A DNA stretch of 12,920 bases from NCBI GenBank assembly GCA_910579595.1, contig CAJTVM010000074.1:1-12920 (forward strand). The letters run 5' to 3'. Made by a program: the position numbers and the translations under genes. Under the pieces are notes generated by a model, which was given only the letters and a program-made list of their open reading frames with translations, was not told the origin of the DNA and did no database searches. The stretch comes from an uncultured Oscillospiraceae bacterium. Its GTDB lineage: Bacteria > Bacillota > Clostridia > Oscillospirales > Oscillospiraceae. Position 1 is the stretch's first letter; every line of letters starts with the position of its first letter. This document shows, one piece after another, positions 1-5,917 of this stretch.

Positions 1-557
1 CCACCCCCGCGCCCGTTGAGCCTTCTCAGCCTGTTGAGCCTTCTCAGCCCGTTGAACCCTCTCAGCCTGTTGAGCCCTCTCAGCCTGTTGAGCCCTCTCA
101 GCCTGTTGAGCCTTCTCAGCCCGTTGAGCCCTCTCAGCCCGTTGAGCCTTCTCAGCCTGTTGAGCCTTCTCAGCCTGTTGAGCCTTCTCAGCCCGTTGAG
201 CCCTCTCAGCCCGTTGAGATCGAGGATCCCGAGACCCCGCTTGGCCCCCTGCCTGAGGAGCCCGAGGAGCCCGTAGAGGTTGAGGAGCCTGAGACCCCGC
301 TTGGCCCCCTGCCTGAGCTGCCCGAGGATCCCGAGGTGCCTGTAGAGGTCGAGGAGCCTGAGACCCCGCTGGGCCCCCTGCCCGAGCTGCCTGAGCAGCC
401 CGCAGAGATCGAGGTGGAGGATCCCGACGTGCCCCTGGCGGCTGTGCCCCAGACCGGTGACAACACCGCGATGTGGGTCACGACCGCCGTTGCCTCTGGC
501 GCTGGCCTGATTTGGCTGGCCGTGGACGGCAAGAAGCGCCGGGAGGACGCCGAATAA
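1..557 (+). CDS. LPxTG-type wall-anchored surface protein, C-terminal part (5' end off window)
   Basis: The reading frame is open from the left edge (first full codon at 3) to the TAA at 555-557, about 184 residues. In order it encodes eleven VEPSQP hexapeptides, three longer acidic Pro/Glu-rich units around the core PETPLGPLPE, and a C-terminal sorting signal: VPQTGD, a hydrophobic stretch (about MWVTTAVASGAGLIWLAV) and a positive tail (KKRRE). That order is the known signature of proteins cleaved between T and G by a sortase and linked to peptidoglycan. The Pro/Glu repeats probably act as an extended stalk spanning the wall. The functional N-terminal domain is off the window, so its role (adhesin, enzyme or other) cannot be told. 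A sortase gene follows 98 bases downstream. The frame is chosen because only it ends in the sorting signal; two other frames are also open through the repeats because 18 is a multiple of three. Confidence 0.85.
   Translation, partial: TPAPVEPSQPVEPSQPVEPSQPVEPSQPVEPSQPVEPSQPVEPSQPVEPSQPVEPSQPVEPSQPVEPSQPVEIEDPETPLGPLPEEPEEPVEVEEPETPLGPLPELPEDPEVPVEVEEPETPLGPLPELPEQPAEIEVEDPDVPLAAVPQTGDNTAMWVTTAVASGAGLIWLAVDGKKRREDAE
15..212 (+). repeat. Eleven tandem 18-bp repeats encoding VEPSQP
   Basis: Eleven head-to-tail 18-bp units (GTT GAG CCY TCT CAG CCY) lie inside the surface-protein gene. All differences between units (CCT/CCC in codons 3 and 6, one GAA for GAG) fall at third codon positions and are synonymous. 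Copy number in such repeats can change by slippage or recombination, altering stalk length. Confidence 0.95.
213..401 (+). repeat. Three longer Pro/Glu-rich repeat units (60, 69 and 60 bp)
   Basis: Three units start at 213, 273 and 342. Each begins V-E-(I/V)-E-(D/E)-P-E-T-P-L-G-P-L-P-E and differs in its tail; the middle unit carries three extra codons. The DNA is strongly conserved around GAGACCCCGCTKGGCCCCCT. The block links the VEPSQP stalk to the sorting signal. Confidence 0.85.
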
Positions 558-570
558 CCGGTAACGGTTA
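555..570 (+). other. Small hairpin beginning at the stop codon of the surface-protein gene
   Basis: TAACCG (555-560), loop GTAA, CGGTTA (565-570) form a 6-bp hairpin whose first three bases are the TAA stop codon. It lies 18 bases before the strong terminator hairpin and has the same GTAA (GNRA-type) loop. There is no U-run after it. It may protect the mRNA 3' end or be chance. Confidence 0.4.
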
Positions 571-588
571 GGAGGCTATCCTGCGAAC

Positions 589-622
589 AAGCGCGGCCCG
601 GGTAACCGGGCCGCGCTTTTTT
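589..622 (+). terminator. Rho-independent terminator after the surface-protein gene
   Basis: A perfect 11-bp GC-rich stem (591-601 with 606-616, extended by two A-T pairs), loop GTAA, is followed by six T (617-622). It should end the surface-protein transcript, so the sortase needs read-through or a promoter of its own; I see no clear promoter in the 33 bases left before the sortase start. Confidence 0.93.
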
Positions 623-655
623 GTCCCATTATCCCAACACAGGGGGGAGAATCTC

Positions 656-1492
656 ATGGATAATTCGGAGAAAAAACCGTCCAAGCGCCGGGTAAAATCG
701 GCGCTGGCGATCCTTTTGGCTGTGGTATTCGTAATCAGCTGCGGCGTTGCCATCCGGCGGTACATCCAGTTTCAGGAGGCGGAACGGGCGGCTCAGGAGG
801 CATTGGAGCTGGCGGGCCGGAACACCCCCGCGCCCACCCCCGGCCCGGTCCCTACGCCGGATCCGGAGCCGGAGGACACCGTTCCGCCCGATCCCACCGC
901 CGAGGACCTGGCGGGGCTGGACATTGGGGCGCTCCAGGCAGAAAACGGGGATGTGCTGGGTTGGATCGAGATCCCGGGGACGGAGCTGTCCTATCCGCTG
1001 CTCCAAGCTGAGGACAATGAATTTTACCTGACCCACAACTGGAAAAAGGAACCCAACAGCGCCGGTTCGATTTTCCTGGAGTGCACCAACGCACCGGATC
1101 TGTCGGGGTACCATACCATTGTCTACGGCCACCGTATGACCACCGACGCCATGTTCGGCACCTTGAAATACTACAGCGGCCCGGCCTACCGGGAGGAGCA
1201 CCCCAGCGTATATATTGCCATGCCGGACGGCGTATACCGCTACGATATTTTTGCCGCGTTTACGGCCCATGTGCGGAGCATGGTGTACCGCCTGGATCTG
1301 CCGGGGAAGGAGGCGGAATTTGTGGAATTCTGCCTGGAAAGCTCGGAGATTGACACGGGGATCGTCCCCGCGCCGGAGGATCGAATCCTGACCATGTCCA
1401 CTTGCGTTGACATGGGGCAGTCTGATTACCGCTGGGTGGTGCAGGGCCGTCTGGCCCAGGTCTACGGCGCAAAGCCCACAGCCGAGGAATAG
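656..1492 (+). CDS. Class B-type sortase
   Basis: This 278-residue membrane-bound transpeptidase would anchor surface proteins to peptidoglycan. Visible features are a basic N-terminus, one membrane segment at about residues 15-34 (signal anchor, catalytic domain outside), a Pro-rich linker at about 58-82 (APTPGPVPTPDPEPE), and the sortase fold with catalytic His159 (in YGHRM), Cys250 (in TMSTC) and an Arg at 259 (DYRW) or 265 (QGR). The block DVLGWIEIPGT, with Y-P-L-L following, and the YGHRM/STC pair are typical of class B-type sortases. The start ATG is preceded by a purine-rich site (AGGGGGGAGA). It directly follows a gene with a VPQTG sorting signal, which is the likely substrate, though housekeeping substrates elsewhere cannot be excluded. 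Class is judged by motif only; no symbol is assigned. Confidence 0.9.
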   Translation: MDNSEKKPSKRRVKSALAILLAVVFVISCGVAIRRYIQFQEAERAAQEALELAGRNTPAPTPGPVPTPDPEPEDTVPPDPTAEDLAGLDIGALQAENGDVLGWIEIPGTELSYPLLQAEDNEFYLTHNWKKEPNSAGSIFLECTNAPDLSGYHTIVYGHRMTTDAMFGTLKYYSGPAYREEHPSVYIAMPDGVYRYDIFAAFTAHVRSMVYRLDLPGKEAEFVEFCLESSEIDTGIVPAPEDRILTMSTCVDMGQSDYRWVVQGRLAQVYGAKPTAEE

Positions 1493-1620
1493 GGGCGGAT
1501 AATCTTGTAATCTATACTTATGTTATGTCTGGACCCGTCCGCAAGGGGTTTGGCGCTCCAACGTCCGCATTTTTTACTCTAGCCTACCACAGTGCCCTTC
1601 TCTGTATCAAAAAATAGCAG

Positions 1621-1650
1621 GGGATGCAGCACAAGTGCTGCATCCCTTTT
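1621..1650. terminator. Probable bidirectional terminator between sortase and EamA permease genes
   Basis: GGGATGCAGCAC (1621-1632) and GTGCTGCATCCC (1635-1646) form a perfect 12-bp inverted repeat. On the plus strand four T follow (1647-1650). On the minus strand six T occur 8 bases beyond the stem (complement of the A-run at 1609-1614). It sits between two convergent genes and can serve both. The 128 bases between the sortase stop and this hairpin contain nothing else I can assign. Confidence 0.75.
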
Positions 1651-1657
1651 CGTCCGT

Positions 1658-2572
1658 TCAAGCGATCTGCCCGGAGTTTTCCGAAGCCGGGGCGGCGGCC
1701 TTTTTCTGAGACAGCCACAGGCCCAGCAGGATCAGGGCGATGGCGCCCATGCTGGAGGGAAGGATGGGTTCCTCCAGCACCACCGCCGATGCGATCACCG
1801 TCACCACCGGCGTGAGATAGATGTAGACATTGGTGGCCACGGAGCCGATGTAGGCGGTGGCCTTATTCCAGAACACGAAGCACAGCGCCGATGACCCCAG
1901 CCCCAGGTAGAGGACGTTGAACAGCATCTCCGGCGCGGCAAACCGGGCCAGGGAGAGATCCAAATGGTGGGTAAACACAAAGGGCAGGGTGAAAATCAGC
2001 CCCCAGAAAAAGATTTTGCGGGTCGCCTGCAAATCGGTATAGCCCTGGGGCTGGACAACTTCCACAAGAACCCCGTACACGCCCCAGCAGAACGCCGCGC
2101 CCAAAGTCAGCAGATCGCCCAGGGGACCGAATCCCACAGCCTCCCCCCCGGCCAGGGTGATAAGGACAATGCCCGCCATGGCAATCACAAATCCGGCGAA
2201 AAAGGTCCATCGGGGCTGGGCGGACCGGCGGCAGGCCCACATCAGCAGCGCGGTAAACATGGGGGCCGCGGCGATGATGATGCCCACGTTGGAGGCAAAG
2301 GTGTAGGAGAGGGCAAAGTTCTCCAGCATAAAGTAGAGGGTCAGCCCCGCAAGCCCCGCCCCCATAAAGGGCAGCTCGCTTTTCCAGCTCTTGGGCAGCA
2401 ACGGCTTCGGCGAACAGAGAAAGAGGACAATCCACGCGATCAAAAAGCGGAAAATAATGATCTCAATGGGATGGAAGGCCCGCAGCAGCACCTTTGTCGA
2501 AACAAAGGCGCTCCCCCATACGATGGTGACAAAGAGGGCCAGCAGATGGCCTGTAACAATTTTGTTTTTCAT
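1658..2572 (-). CDS. EamA/DMT-family permease (first of two)
   Basis: The product has 304 residues with ten predicted hydrophobic segments in two halves, the usual build and length of EamA (DUF6) drug/metabolite transporters of the inner membrane. Family motifs seen are TIVWGSAFVSTK in helix 1, the FR of helix 2 (IFRFLIAW), and in the second half GDLLTLGAAFCWGVYGV and the closing VLEEPILPSSMGAIALILLG. The substrate cannot be told from sequence; members export amino acids, metabolites or drugs. The start at 2572 is chosen because KNKIVTGHLLALFV begins the first helix and AAAGGGG lies 8 bases upstream; the frame runs further 5' but that stretch is not membrane-like and lies in the divergent control region. 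It is divergent from the PhzF-family gene. Confidence 0.85.
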   Translation of the reverse strand: MKNKIVTGHLLALFVTIVWGSAFVSTKVLLRAFHPIEIIIFRFLIAWIVLFLCSPKPLLPKSWKSELPFMGAGLAGLTLYFMLENFALSYTFASNVGIIIAAAPMFTALLMWACRRSAQPRWTFFAGFVIAMAGIVLITLAGGEAVGFGPLGDLLTLGAAFCWGVYGVLVEVVQPQGYTDLQATRKIFFWGLIFTLPFVFTHHLDLSLARFAAPEMLFNVLYLGLGSSALCFVFWNKATAYIGSVATNVYIYLTPVVTVIASAVVLEEPILPSSMGAIALILLGLWLSQKKAAAPASENSGQIA

Positions 2573-2621
2573 ATCGGCATCCCCTTTCCCCGGGCAGACA
2601 GCGGCTCGGCGCAATTTCCGG

Positions 2622-2650
2622 TTGTGCACACAGGCGCAAGATGGTAAAAT
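2622..2650 (+). promoter_or_regulatory. Possible promoter for the PhzF-family gene
   Basis: TTGTGC (2622-2627), 17 bases, TAAAAT (2645-2650). The -10 box is good and the -35 box poor. Its position, about 76 bases before the start codon in a divergent intergenic region, fits. Weak call. Confidence 0.35.
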
Positions 2651-2661
2651 GATGGTAGTAA

Positions 2662-2683
2662 GCGGCCGGATGGGACCGGCCGC
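2662..2683. other. GC-rich inverted repeat in the leader of the PhzF-family gene
   Basis: GCGGCCGG (2662-2669) and CCGGCCGC (2676-2683) are perfect 8-bp arms with a 6-base spacer. No T-run follows on either strand. It could be an operator between the divergent EamA and PhzF genes or a leader hairpin; the sequence does not decide. Confidence 0.5.
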
Positions 2684-2726
2684 ACAAAAAGCACTGCCAT
2701 GATCCAAACGGCAGCGAAAGGCGGGA

Positions 2727-3596
2727 ATGATTGTGAAACTTTACATTGCAGATGCGTTTACCACCGTCCGCTTTTCCGGCAACCAGGCGGGCGTTGCCCT
2801 GCTGGGCGATCAGCCCTTCCCGGAGGACAGCTTCATGCGCGCCCTGGCCGGGGAGCTGAAGCACTCGGAGACCGCCTTTGTGCGGCAGACGGGGGACAAT
2901 TCCTTCCACATCCGCTACTTCACCCCAGCGGAGGAGGTGGATCTATGCGGCCACGCCACCATCGCCGCCTTTACCACGCTGCGGGAAACAGGGGCCGCCG
3001 GCCCGGGACTGTGCGCCCTGCACACCCGGTCCGGGGATCTGGAGGTGGAGGTGGGCGCTCAGTCCGTCTGGATGGACATGGCCCCGCCCCAGGAGGGGCG
3101 GAGTTTTTCCGAACAGGAGCAGGCGGAGCTATACGCCGCCTATGGGCTGGATCGGTCGGATCAGCCCGACGGCTTGGAACCCCAGGTGGTGAGCACTGGG
3201 CTTCAGGACATCCTGCTCCCCGTCAAAAATCCCCTGACTCTGGCGCGCGCCGCGCAGAACGAGGCAGAGGCCACCCGCCTGTCCAGCCGTTGCAACGTGG
3301 TGGGGGTGCATATGTTCTGCCTGGACCCGGACGGGATCGCCACCGCCCGGTGCCGCAATTTCGCCCCGCTGTACGCCATCCCGGAGGAAGCCGCCACCGG
3401 CACCTCCAACGGGGCGCTGACCTATTACCTGTACCGCCGGGGGATCGTGCGCCCCAATGAGGAAAACCGCTTCATCCAAGGGGAAGCCATGGGTAAGCCA
3501 TCCGAAATCCTGAGCCGTCTGACCGAAACGGACGCTGGGGCCGCGGTCAAGGTGGGGGGGCGGGCGGTGCTCACCCTCCGGTGCGAGCTGCTGTAA
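2727..3596 (+). CDS. PhzF-family isomerase/epimerase-like protein
   Basis: This 289-residue protein has the usual PhzF length and the two-lobed diaminopimelate-epimerase-like fold. Signature motifs are the N-terminal VDAF-like start (YIADAFTTVRFSGNQAGVAL), Glu48 in HSETAFV at the position of the catalytic glutamate of PhzF, IRYFTPAEEVDLCGHAT (about 62-78) in the first lobe, and AATGTSNGALTYYL in the second. The family catalyses proton-transfer isomerisations of small metabolites; most members, this one included, have unknown substrates. No phenazine genes are nearby, so phenazine synthesis should not be assumed. The Shine-Dalgarno is weak (AAAGG at 2717-2721, 5 bases before ATG). Its stop lies 8 bases from the stop of the convergent adenosyltransferase gene. 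Confidence 0.9.
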   Translation: MIVKLYIADAFTTVRFSGNQAGVALLGDQPFPEDSFMRALAGELKHSETAFVRQTGDNSFHIRYFTPAEEVDLCGHATIAAFTTLRETGAAGPGLCALHTRSGDLEVEVGAQSVWMDMAPPQEGRSFSEQEQAELYAAYGLDRSDQPDGLEPQVVSTGLQDILLPVKNPLTLARAAQNEAEATRLSSRCNVVGVHMFCLDPDGIATARCRNFAPLYAIPEEAATGTSNGALTYYLYRRGIVRPNEENRFIQGEAMGKPSEILSRLTETDAGAAVKVGGRAVLTLRCELL

Positions 3597-3604
3597 CCCC
3601 GCCG

Positions 3605-4135
3605 TTAGAACTCGATGTCGGGCCGGGCCATGATCCCCTGATCATAGGGGTGCTTCTCCTTTGCCACATGGGAGATGTAGTCGGCCCGGTCCGCCAGCTC
3701 CTGGGGGAGATAATGGCCGGTGACGACCACCTCCAGCCCCTCCGGCTTGGTGTCCAGGAAGCCGGTAAGCTCCTCCATGGGGAGGAAGGCGGGGCAGGCA
3801 TCGATAACCTCGTCCAGCACCAGGATGCGCACATCCTCCTCCCGGGCCAGGGCGGCCGCCTTTTGGAAATGGGCGGTGCAGTCCCTGGCCGTCTGCGCTT
3901 TCTCCGCATCGTTCATCTGGAAGGTGAACTTGCGCACCTCGCCGCCGTGCACCAGGGTGATCTCGGGGAAACGCTCCGCGGCCGTAACCTCGCCGCTATC
4001 TCCCGACTTTAGGAATTGGGCAATCACAACCCGCTTCCCCCGCCCGGCGCAGCGGAAGGCCAAGCCGAAAGCCGCGGTGGTTTTTCCCTTCCCGTCGCCG
4101 TAGTATACATGGACCAGACCAGTCTGCTTTTTCAT
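3605..4135 (-). CDS. cobO: Cob(I)yrinic acid a,c-diamide / cob(I)alamin adenosyltransferase
   Basis: The 176-residue product matches the CobA/CobO/BtuR family, which transfers the adenosyl group of ATP to Co(I) corrinoids to make coenzyme B12 forms in the cytoplasm. Motifs are VYYGDGKGKTTAAFG (P-loop, residues 13-20), GKRVVIAQFLKSG, the acidic ILVLDEVIDA (about 104-113), VVVTGHYLP, and the C-terminal HPYDQGIMARPDIEF. Length is normal for the family. It lies 64 bases downstream of the second EamA permease on the same strand with no terminator visible between, so co-transcription is likely. The neighbouring lysine pathway needs adenosylcobalamin for lysine 5,6-aminomutase, which gives this gene a plausible local role; a general B12 role is equally possible. 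The start ATG has only a poor Shine-Dalgarno. Confidence 0.92.
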   Translation of the reverse strand: MKKQTGLVHVYYGDGKGKTTAAFGLAFRCAGRGKRVVIAQFLKSGDSGEVTAAERFPEITLVHGGEVRKFTFQMNDAEKAQTARDCTAHFQKAAALAREEDVRILVLDEVIDACPAFLPMEELTGFLDTKPEGLEVVVTGHYLPQELADRADYISHVAKEKHPYDQGIMARPDIEF

Positions 4136-4199
4136 GTGGGCACCAGCTTTCTATTTTTGATGTCAGATCAGGCTTAGAACCAGTATTCACAACCTCAAT

Positions 4200-5123
4200 T
4201 CACCGTTTGGCCAGGTCTTTTCCCGCCTGCGTCTTTTTGCGCAGGAAGGAGAATTTCGTCTCCGAGCAGATCACTGCCGCCAGGATCAGCGCAAAGCCCA
4301 GGAACATGGCGGGGGTGGGCCGCTCCTCCGCGAAGATAATGGAGAAAATGACGCCGAAGGGGGCTTCCAGGCACAGCAGGACGGCGGCGGTGGCTGGGGG
4401 CATATACTTCTGCCCGATGTTCTGGAACAGGAACGCCCCGCAGGTAGCCAGCAGGGACAGGTAGGCCAGCGAGGTAATCAGCCCCGGCGTAAAGGCGCCC
4501 TCCGGGATGGGCGGACGGGTGACCAGGACGGACAGCCAGGAGAAAACCGCCGCAGACGCGAACTGGATCACGGTCAGCAGGAAGATATCATGTTCCTGGG
4601 CATACCGGTTGACGGACACGATGTGGGCGGAGAAGAAAAATCCTCCGATCAGCGTGAGCACGTCCCCCAGGTTGACGGAAAAATCCCCGTTCAGCGAGAC
4701 AAGGCCGATGCCCACGATACACAGCGCCGCCGCCAGGATGTTGTAGCGGTCGGGCCGGATGCGGGAAATGGCCCAATAGAGGAAGGGCACCACGACGCAG
4801 TAAATGGCGGTGAGGAAAGCGTTTTTCCCCGCGGTGGTGCGCTCCACGCCAAAGGTCTGGAACACATAGGCCAGAAACAGGAACAGGCCCATGACGGAAC
4901 CGCCGATCAGGCACCTGCGGTTCAGGTATTTCCAGCGCTTGATGAAGATCAGGGCCAGCACCACAGCGGACACGCTGAAGCGGATGGCAAGAAGCCAGAA
5001 GGTGGGGAGCACATCCACGCTGTTTTTCATTACAACGAAAGAACTGCCCCAGATGATAGTGGTCAAAATAATCAATACAGTTGATATTCTGGCCAGAAAG
5101 TCGGGCTTTTTCTTGTTCTCCAT
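4200..5123 (-). CDS. EamA/DMT-family permease (second of two)
   Basis: This 307-residue membrane protein has ten hydrophobic segments in two EamA repeats. Repeat 1 starts ISTVLIILTTIIWGSSFVVMKN, with LLAIRFSVSAVVLALIF following. Repeat 2 begins GDVLTLIGGFFFSAHIVSVNRYA and ends LCLEAPFGVIFSIIFAEERP. The C-terminal tail is basic (KTQAGKDLAKR). Substrate unknown; its place between cobO and the lysine genes permits, but does not show, a link to amino acids or fermentation products. The start at 5123 (MENKKKPD) is chosen because AAAGGAG lies 6 bases upstream and a clear promoter lies further upstream at 5176-5204; the longer in-frame extension to 5351 would run through that promoter and is not membrane-like. 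It heads a likely two-gene operon with cobO. Confidence 0.87.
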   Translation of the reverse strand: MENKKKPDFLARISTVLIILTTIIWGSSFVVMKNSVDVLPTFWLLAIRFSVSAVVLALIFIKRWKYLNRRCLIGGSVMGLFLFLAYVFQTFGVERTTAGKNAFLTAIYCVVVPFLYWAISRIRPDRYNILAAALCIVGIGLVSLNGDFSVNLGDVLTLIGGFFFSAHIVSVNRYAQEHDIFLLTVIQFASAAVFSWLSVLVTRPPIPEGAFTPGLITSLAYLSLLATCGAFLFQNIGQKYMPPATAAVLLCLEAPFGVIFSIIFAEERPTPAMFLGFALILAAVICSETKFSFLRKKTQAGKDLAKR

Positions 5124-5160
5124 GGGATACTCCTTTCCTTCGGGCAAAATTAAAAAGTTT

Positions 5161-5174
5161 GTTACGGATGTAAC
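5161..5174. promoter_or_regulatory. Small palindrome just downstream of the EamA permease promoter
   Basis: GTTAC, spacer GGAT, GTAAC is a perfect inverted repeat abutting the -10 box at the expected transcription start of the minus-strand EamA-cobO unit. It could be an operator or a short 5' leader hairpin. A second palindrome, TCTGCGCAGA (5185-5194), lies within the promoter spacer. No matching regulator is known to me. Confidence 0.45.
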
Positions 5175-5175
5175 G

Positions 5176-5204
5176 ATTATCACATCTGCGCAGAACTTTG
5201 TCAA
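5176..5204 (-). promoter_or_regulatory. Sigma-A promoter of the EamA permease-cobO unit
   Basis: Read on the minus strand: TTGACA (5204-5199), 17 bases, GATAAT (5181-5176), about 53 bases before the ATG at 5123. A perfect -35, optimal spacing and a 5/6 -10 make it a strong candidate. The -35 sits in TTGACAAAGT, the same ten bases as the right arm of the kal operator, but here there is no matching left arm. Confidence 0.8.
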
Positions 5205-5341
5205 TCTGTTTGGAGCCATTCCAACATGAAATTTTGGAAGATTTGACCAGGCGGGTTTCGCATAGATAAGCTGAAAGTGTCGAATATTCTGGGAGATTTC
5301 AAACATAGCTATACTTATTCCAGAAATTGTACATACGAGCA

Positions 5342-5384
5342 ACTTTGACATTAAGTTGACAAAGTGCCGGAGACGCGATACAAT
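5342..5384 (+). promoter_or_regulatory. kal promoter with palindromic operator over the -35 box
   Basis: TTGACA (5356-5361), 17 bases, TACAAT (5379-5384) is a near-consensus sigma-A promoter 65 bases before the kal start codon. The -35 box lies in the right arm of an imperfect inverted repeat: ACTTTGACAT (5342-5351), spacer TAAG, TTGACAAAGT (5356-5365); 8 of 10 positions are complementary. The same 10-4-10 layout with the same core occurs at the kce promoter (9519-9542). A protein bound here should block RNA polymerase. The stretch 5205-5341 upstream shows only a weak TTCTGG-17-TATACT pair (-10 at 5310-5315). Confidence 0.75.
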
Positions 5385-5449
5385 AACCTTGGCAAAGCTG
5401 CTTGTGGGTTGTGGAGTTCCATAAAATTACATTTTAGGAGTGATTCCCA

Positions 5450-5851
5450 ATGGAAGAGAAGAAGTATACTTCCCTGATCCGTCTGCGTATGTCCGCTAAG
5501 GATGCCCACTACGGCGGCAACCTGGTGGACGGCGCCCACATGGTGCACCTGTTTGGCGATGTGGCCACTGAGCTGCTCATCAAGACCGACGGCGACGAGG
5601 GCCTGTTCTGCGCCTATAACAATGTGGAATTCAAGGCCCCCGTGTATGCCGGTGATTACATTGAGGTGTACGGCGAGGTGACCCACATCGGCAACACCTC
5701 CCGCAAAATGCGTTTCGAAGCCCGCAAGGTCATCGTCTCCCGGCCCGACGTCAGCCCCTCCGCCGCCGATTTCCTGGAGGAGCCTATCATCGTCGCCATC
5801 GCCGAGGGCACCTGCGTAGTGCCCAAGGAGTGCCGCCGCAAGGAACCCTGA
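5450..5851 (+). CDS. kal: 3-aminobutyryl-CoA ammonia-lyase
   Basis: The 133-residue product matches Kal of the lysine fermentation pathway, a hotdog-fold enzyme that removes ammonia from L-3-aminobutyryl-CoA to give crotonyl-CoA. Seen: the N-terminal block SLIRLRMSAKDAHYGGNLVDGA, followed by MVHLFGDVATELLI, which I recognise from Kal proteins, then the hotdog core VEFKAPVYAGDYIEVYGEV. Crotonyl-CoA then feeds butyrate formation. Length is normal for this small family. TTAGGAG lies 9 bases before the ATG. It has its own promoter with an operator like that of kce, so it is transcribed apart from the kce-kdd-kamA operon though it acts right after Kce. It is convergent with the lysE-like gene. The main alternative is a generic hotdog thioesterase, made unlikely by the pathway context. 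Confidence 0.9.
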   Translation: MEEKKYTSLIRLRMSAKDAHYGGNLVDGAHMVHLFGDVATELLIKTDGDEGLFCAYNNVEFKAPVYAGDYIEVYGEVTHIGNTSRKMRFEARKVIVSRPDVSPSAADFLEEPIIVAIAEGTCVVPKECRRKEP

Positions 5852-5880
5852 GGCAGTACAAGTCCGAATACTTAACCAAT

Positions 5881-5912
5881 AACAGGTCCAGCGCCCATGC
5901 GCCGGACCTGTT
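5881..5912. terminator. Hairpin between convergent kal and lysE-like genes, likely terminator
   Basis: AACAGGTCC (5881-5889) pairs with GGACCTGTT (5904-5912); inside, GCGC pairs with GCGC after one mismatch, leaving a CCAT loop. No long T-run follows on either strand (TTCCGGTTT on plus, TTATTGGTT on minus), so termination may be incomplete. Its place between two convergent stops supports the call. Confidence 0.6.
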
Positions 5913-5917
5913 CCGGT

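Noticed and set aside
15..212. Possible CRISPR array
   Set aside because: The 18-bp units are directly adjacent without spacers, in frame, and encode VEPSQP.
16..276. Open frame giving LLSPLS-type repeats on the plus strand
   Set aside because: It is the repeat array read in the wrong frame. Only the frame ending at 557 carries a sorting signal.
1493..1620. Possible RNA gene or terminator near the duplicated GTCCGCA words (about 1537-1570)
   Set aside because: GTCCGC occurs twice as a direct, not inverted, repeat, and I could not fold a convincing stem before the T-run at 1570.
2727..3596. Phenazine biosynthesis gene
   Set aside because: PhzF-like proteins are widespread without phenazine pathways and no other phz genes are present, so only the family name is given.
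5124..5351. Longer start for the second EamA permease
   Set aside because: The extension passes through a strong minus-strand promoter at 5176-5204 and is not membrane-like. The ATG at 5123 has a good ribosome site.
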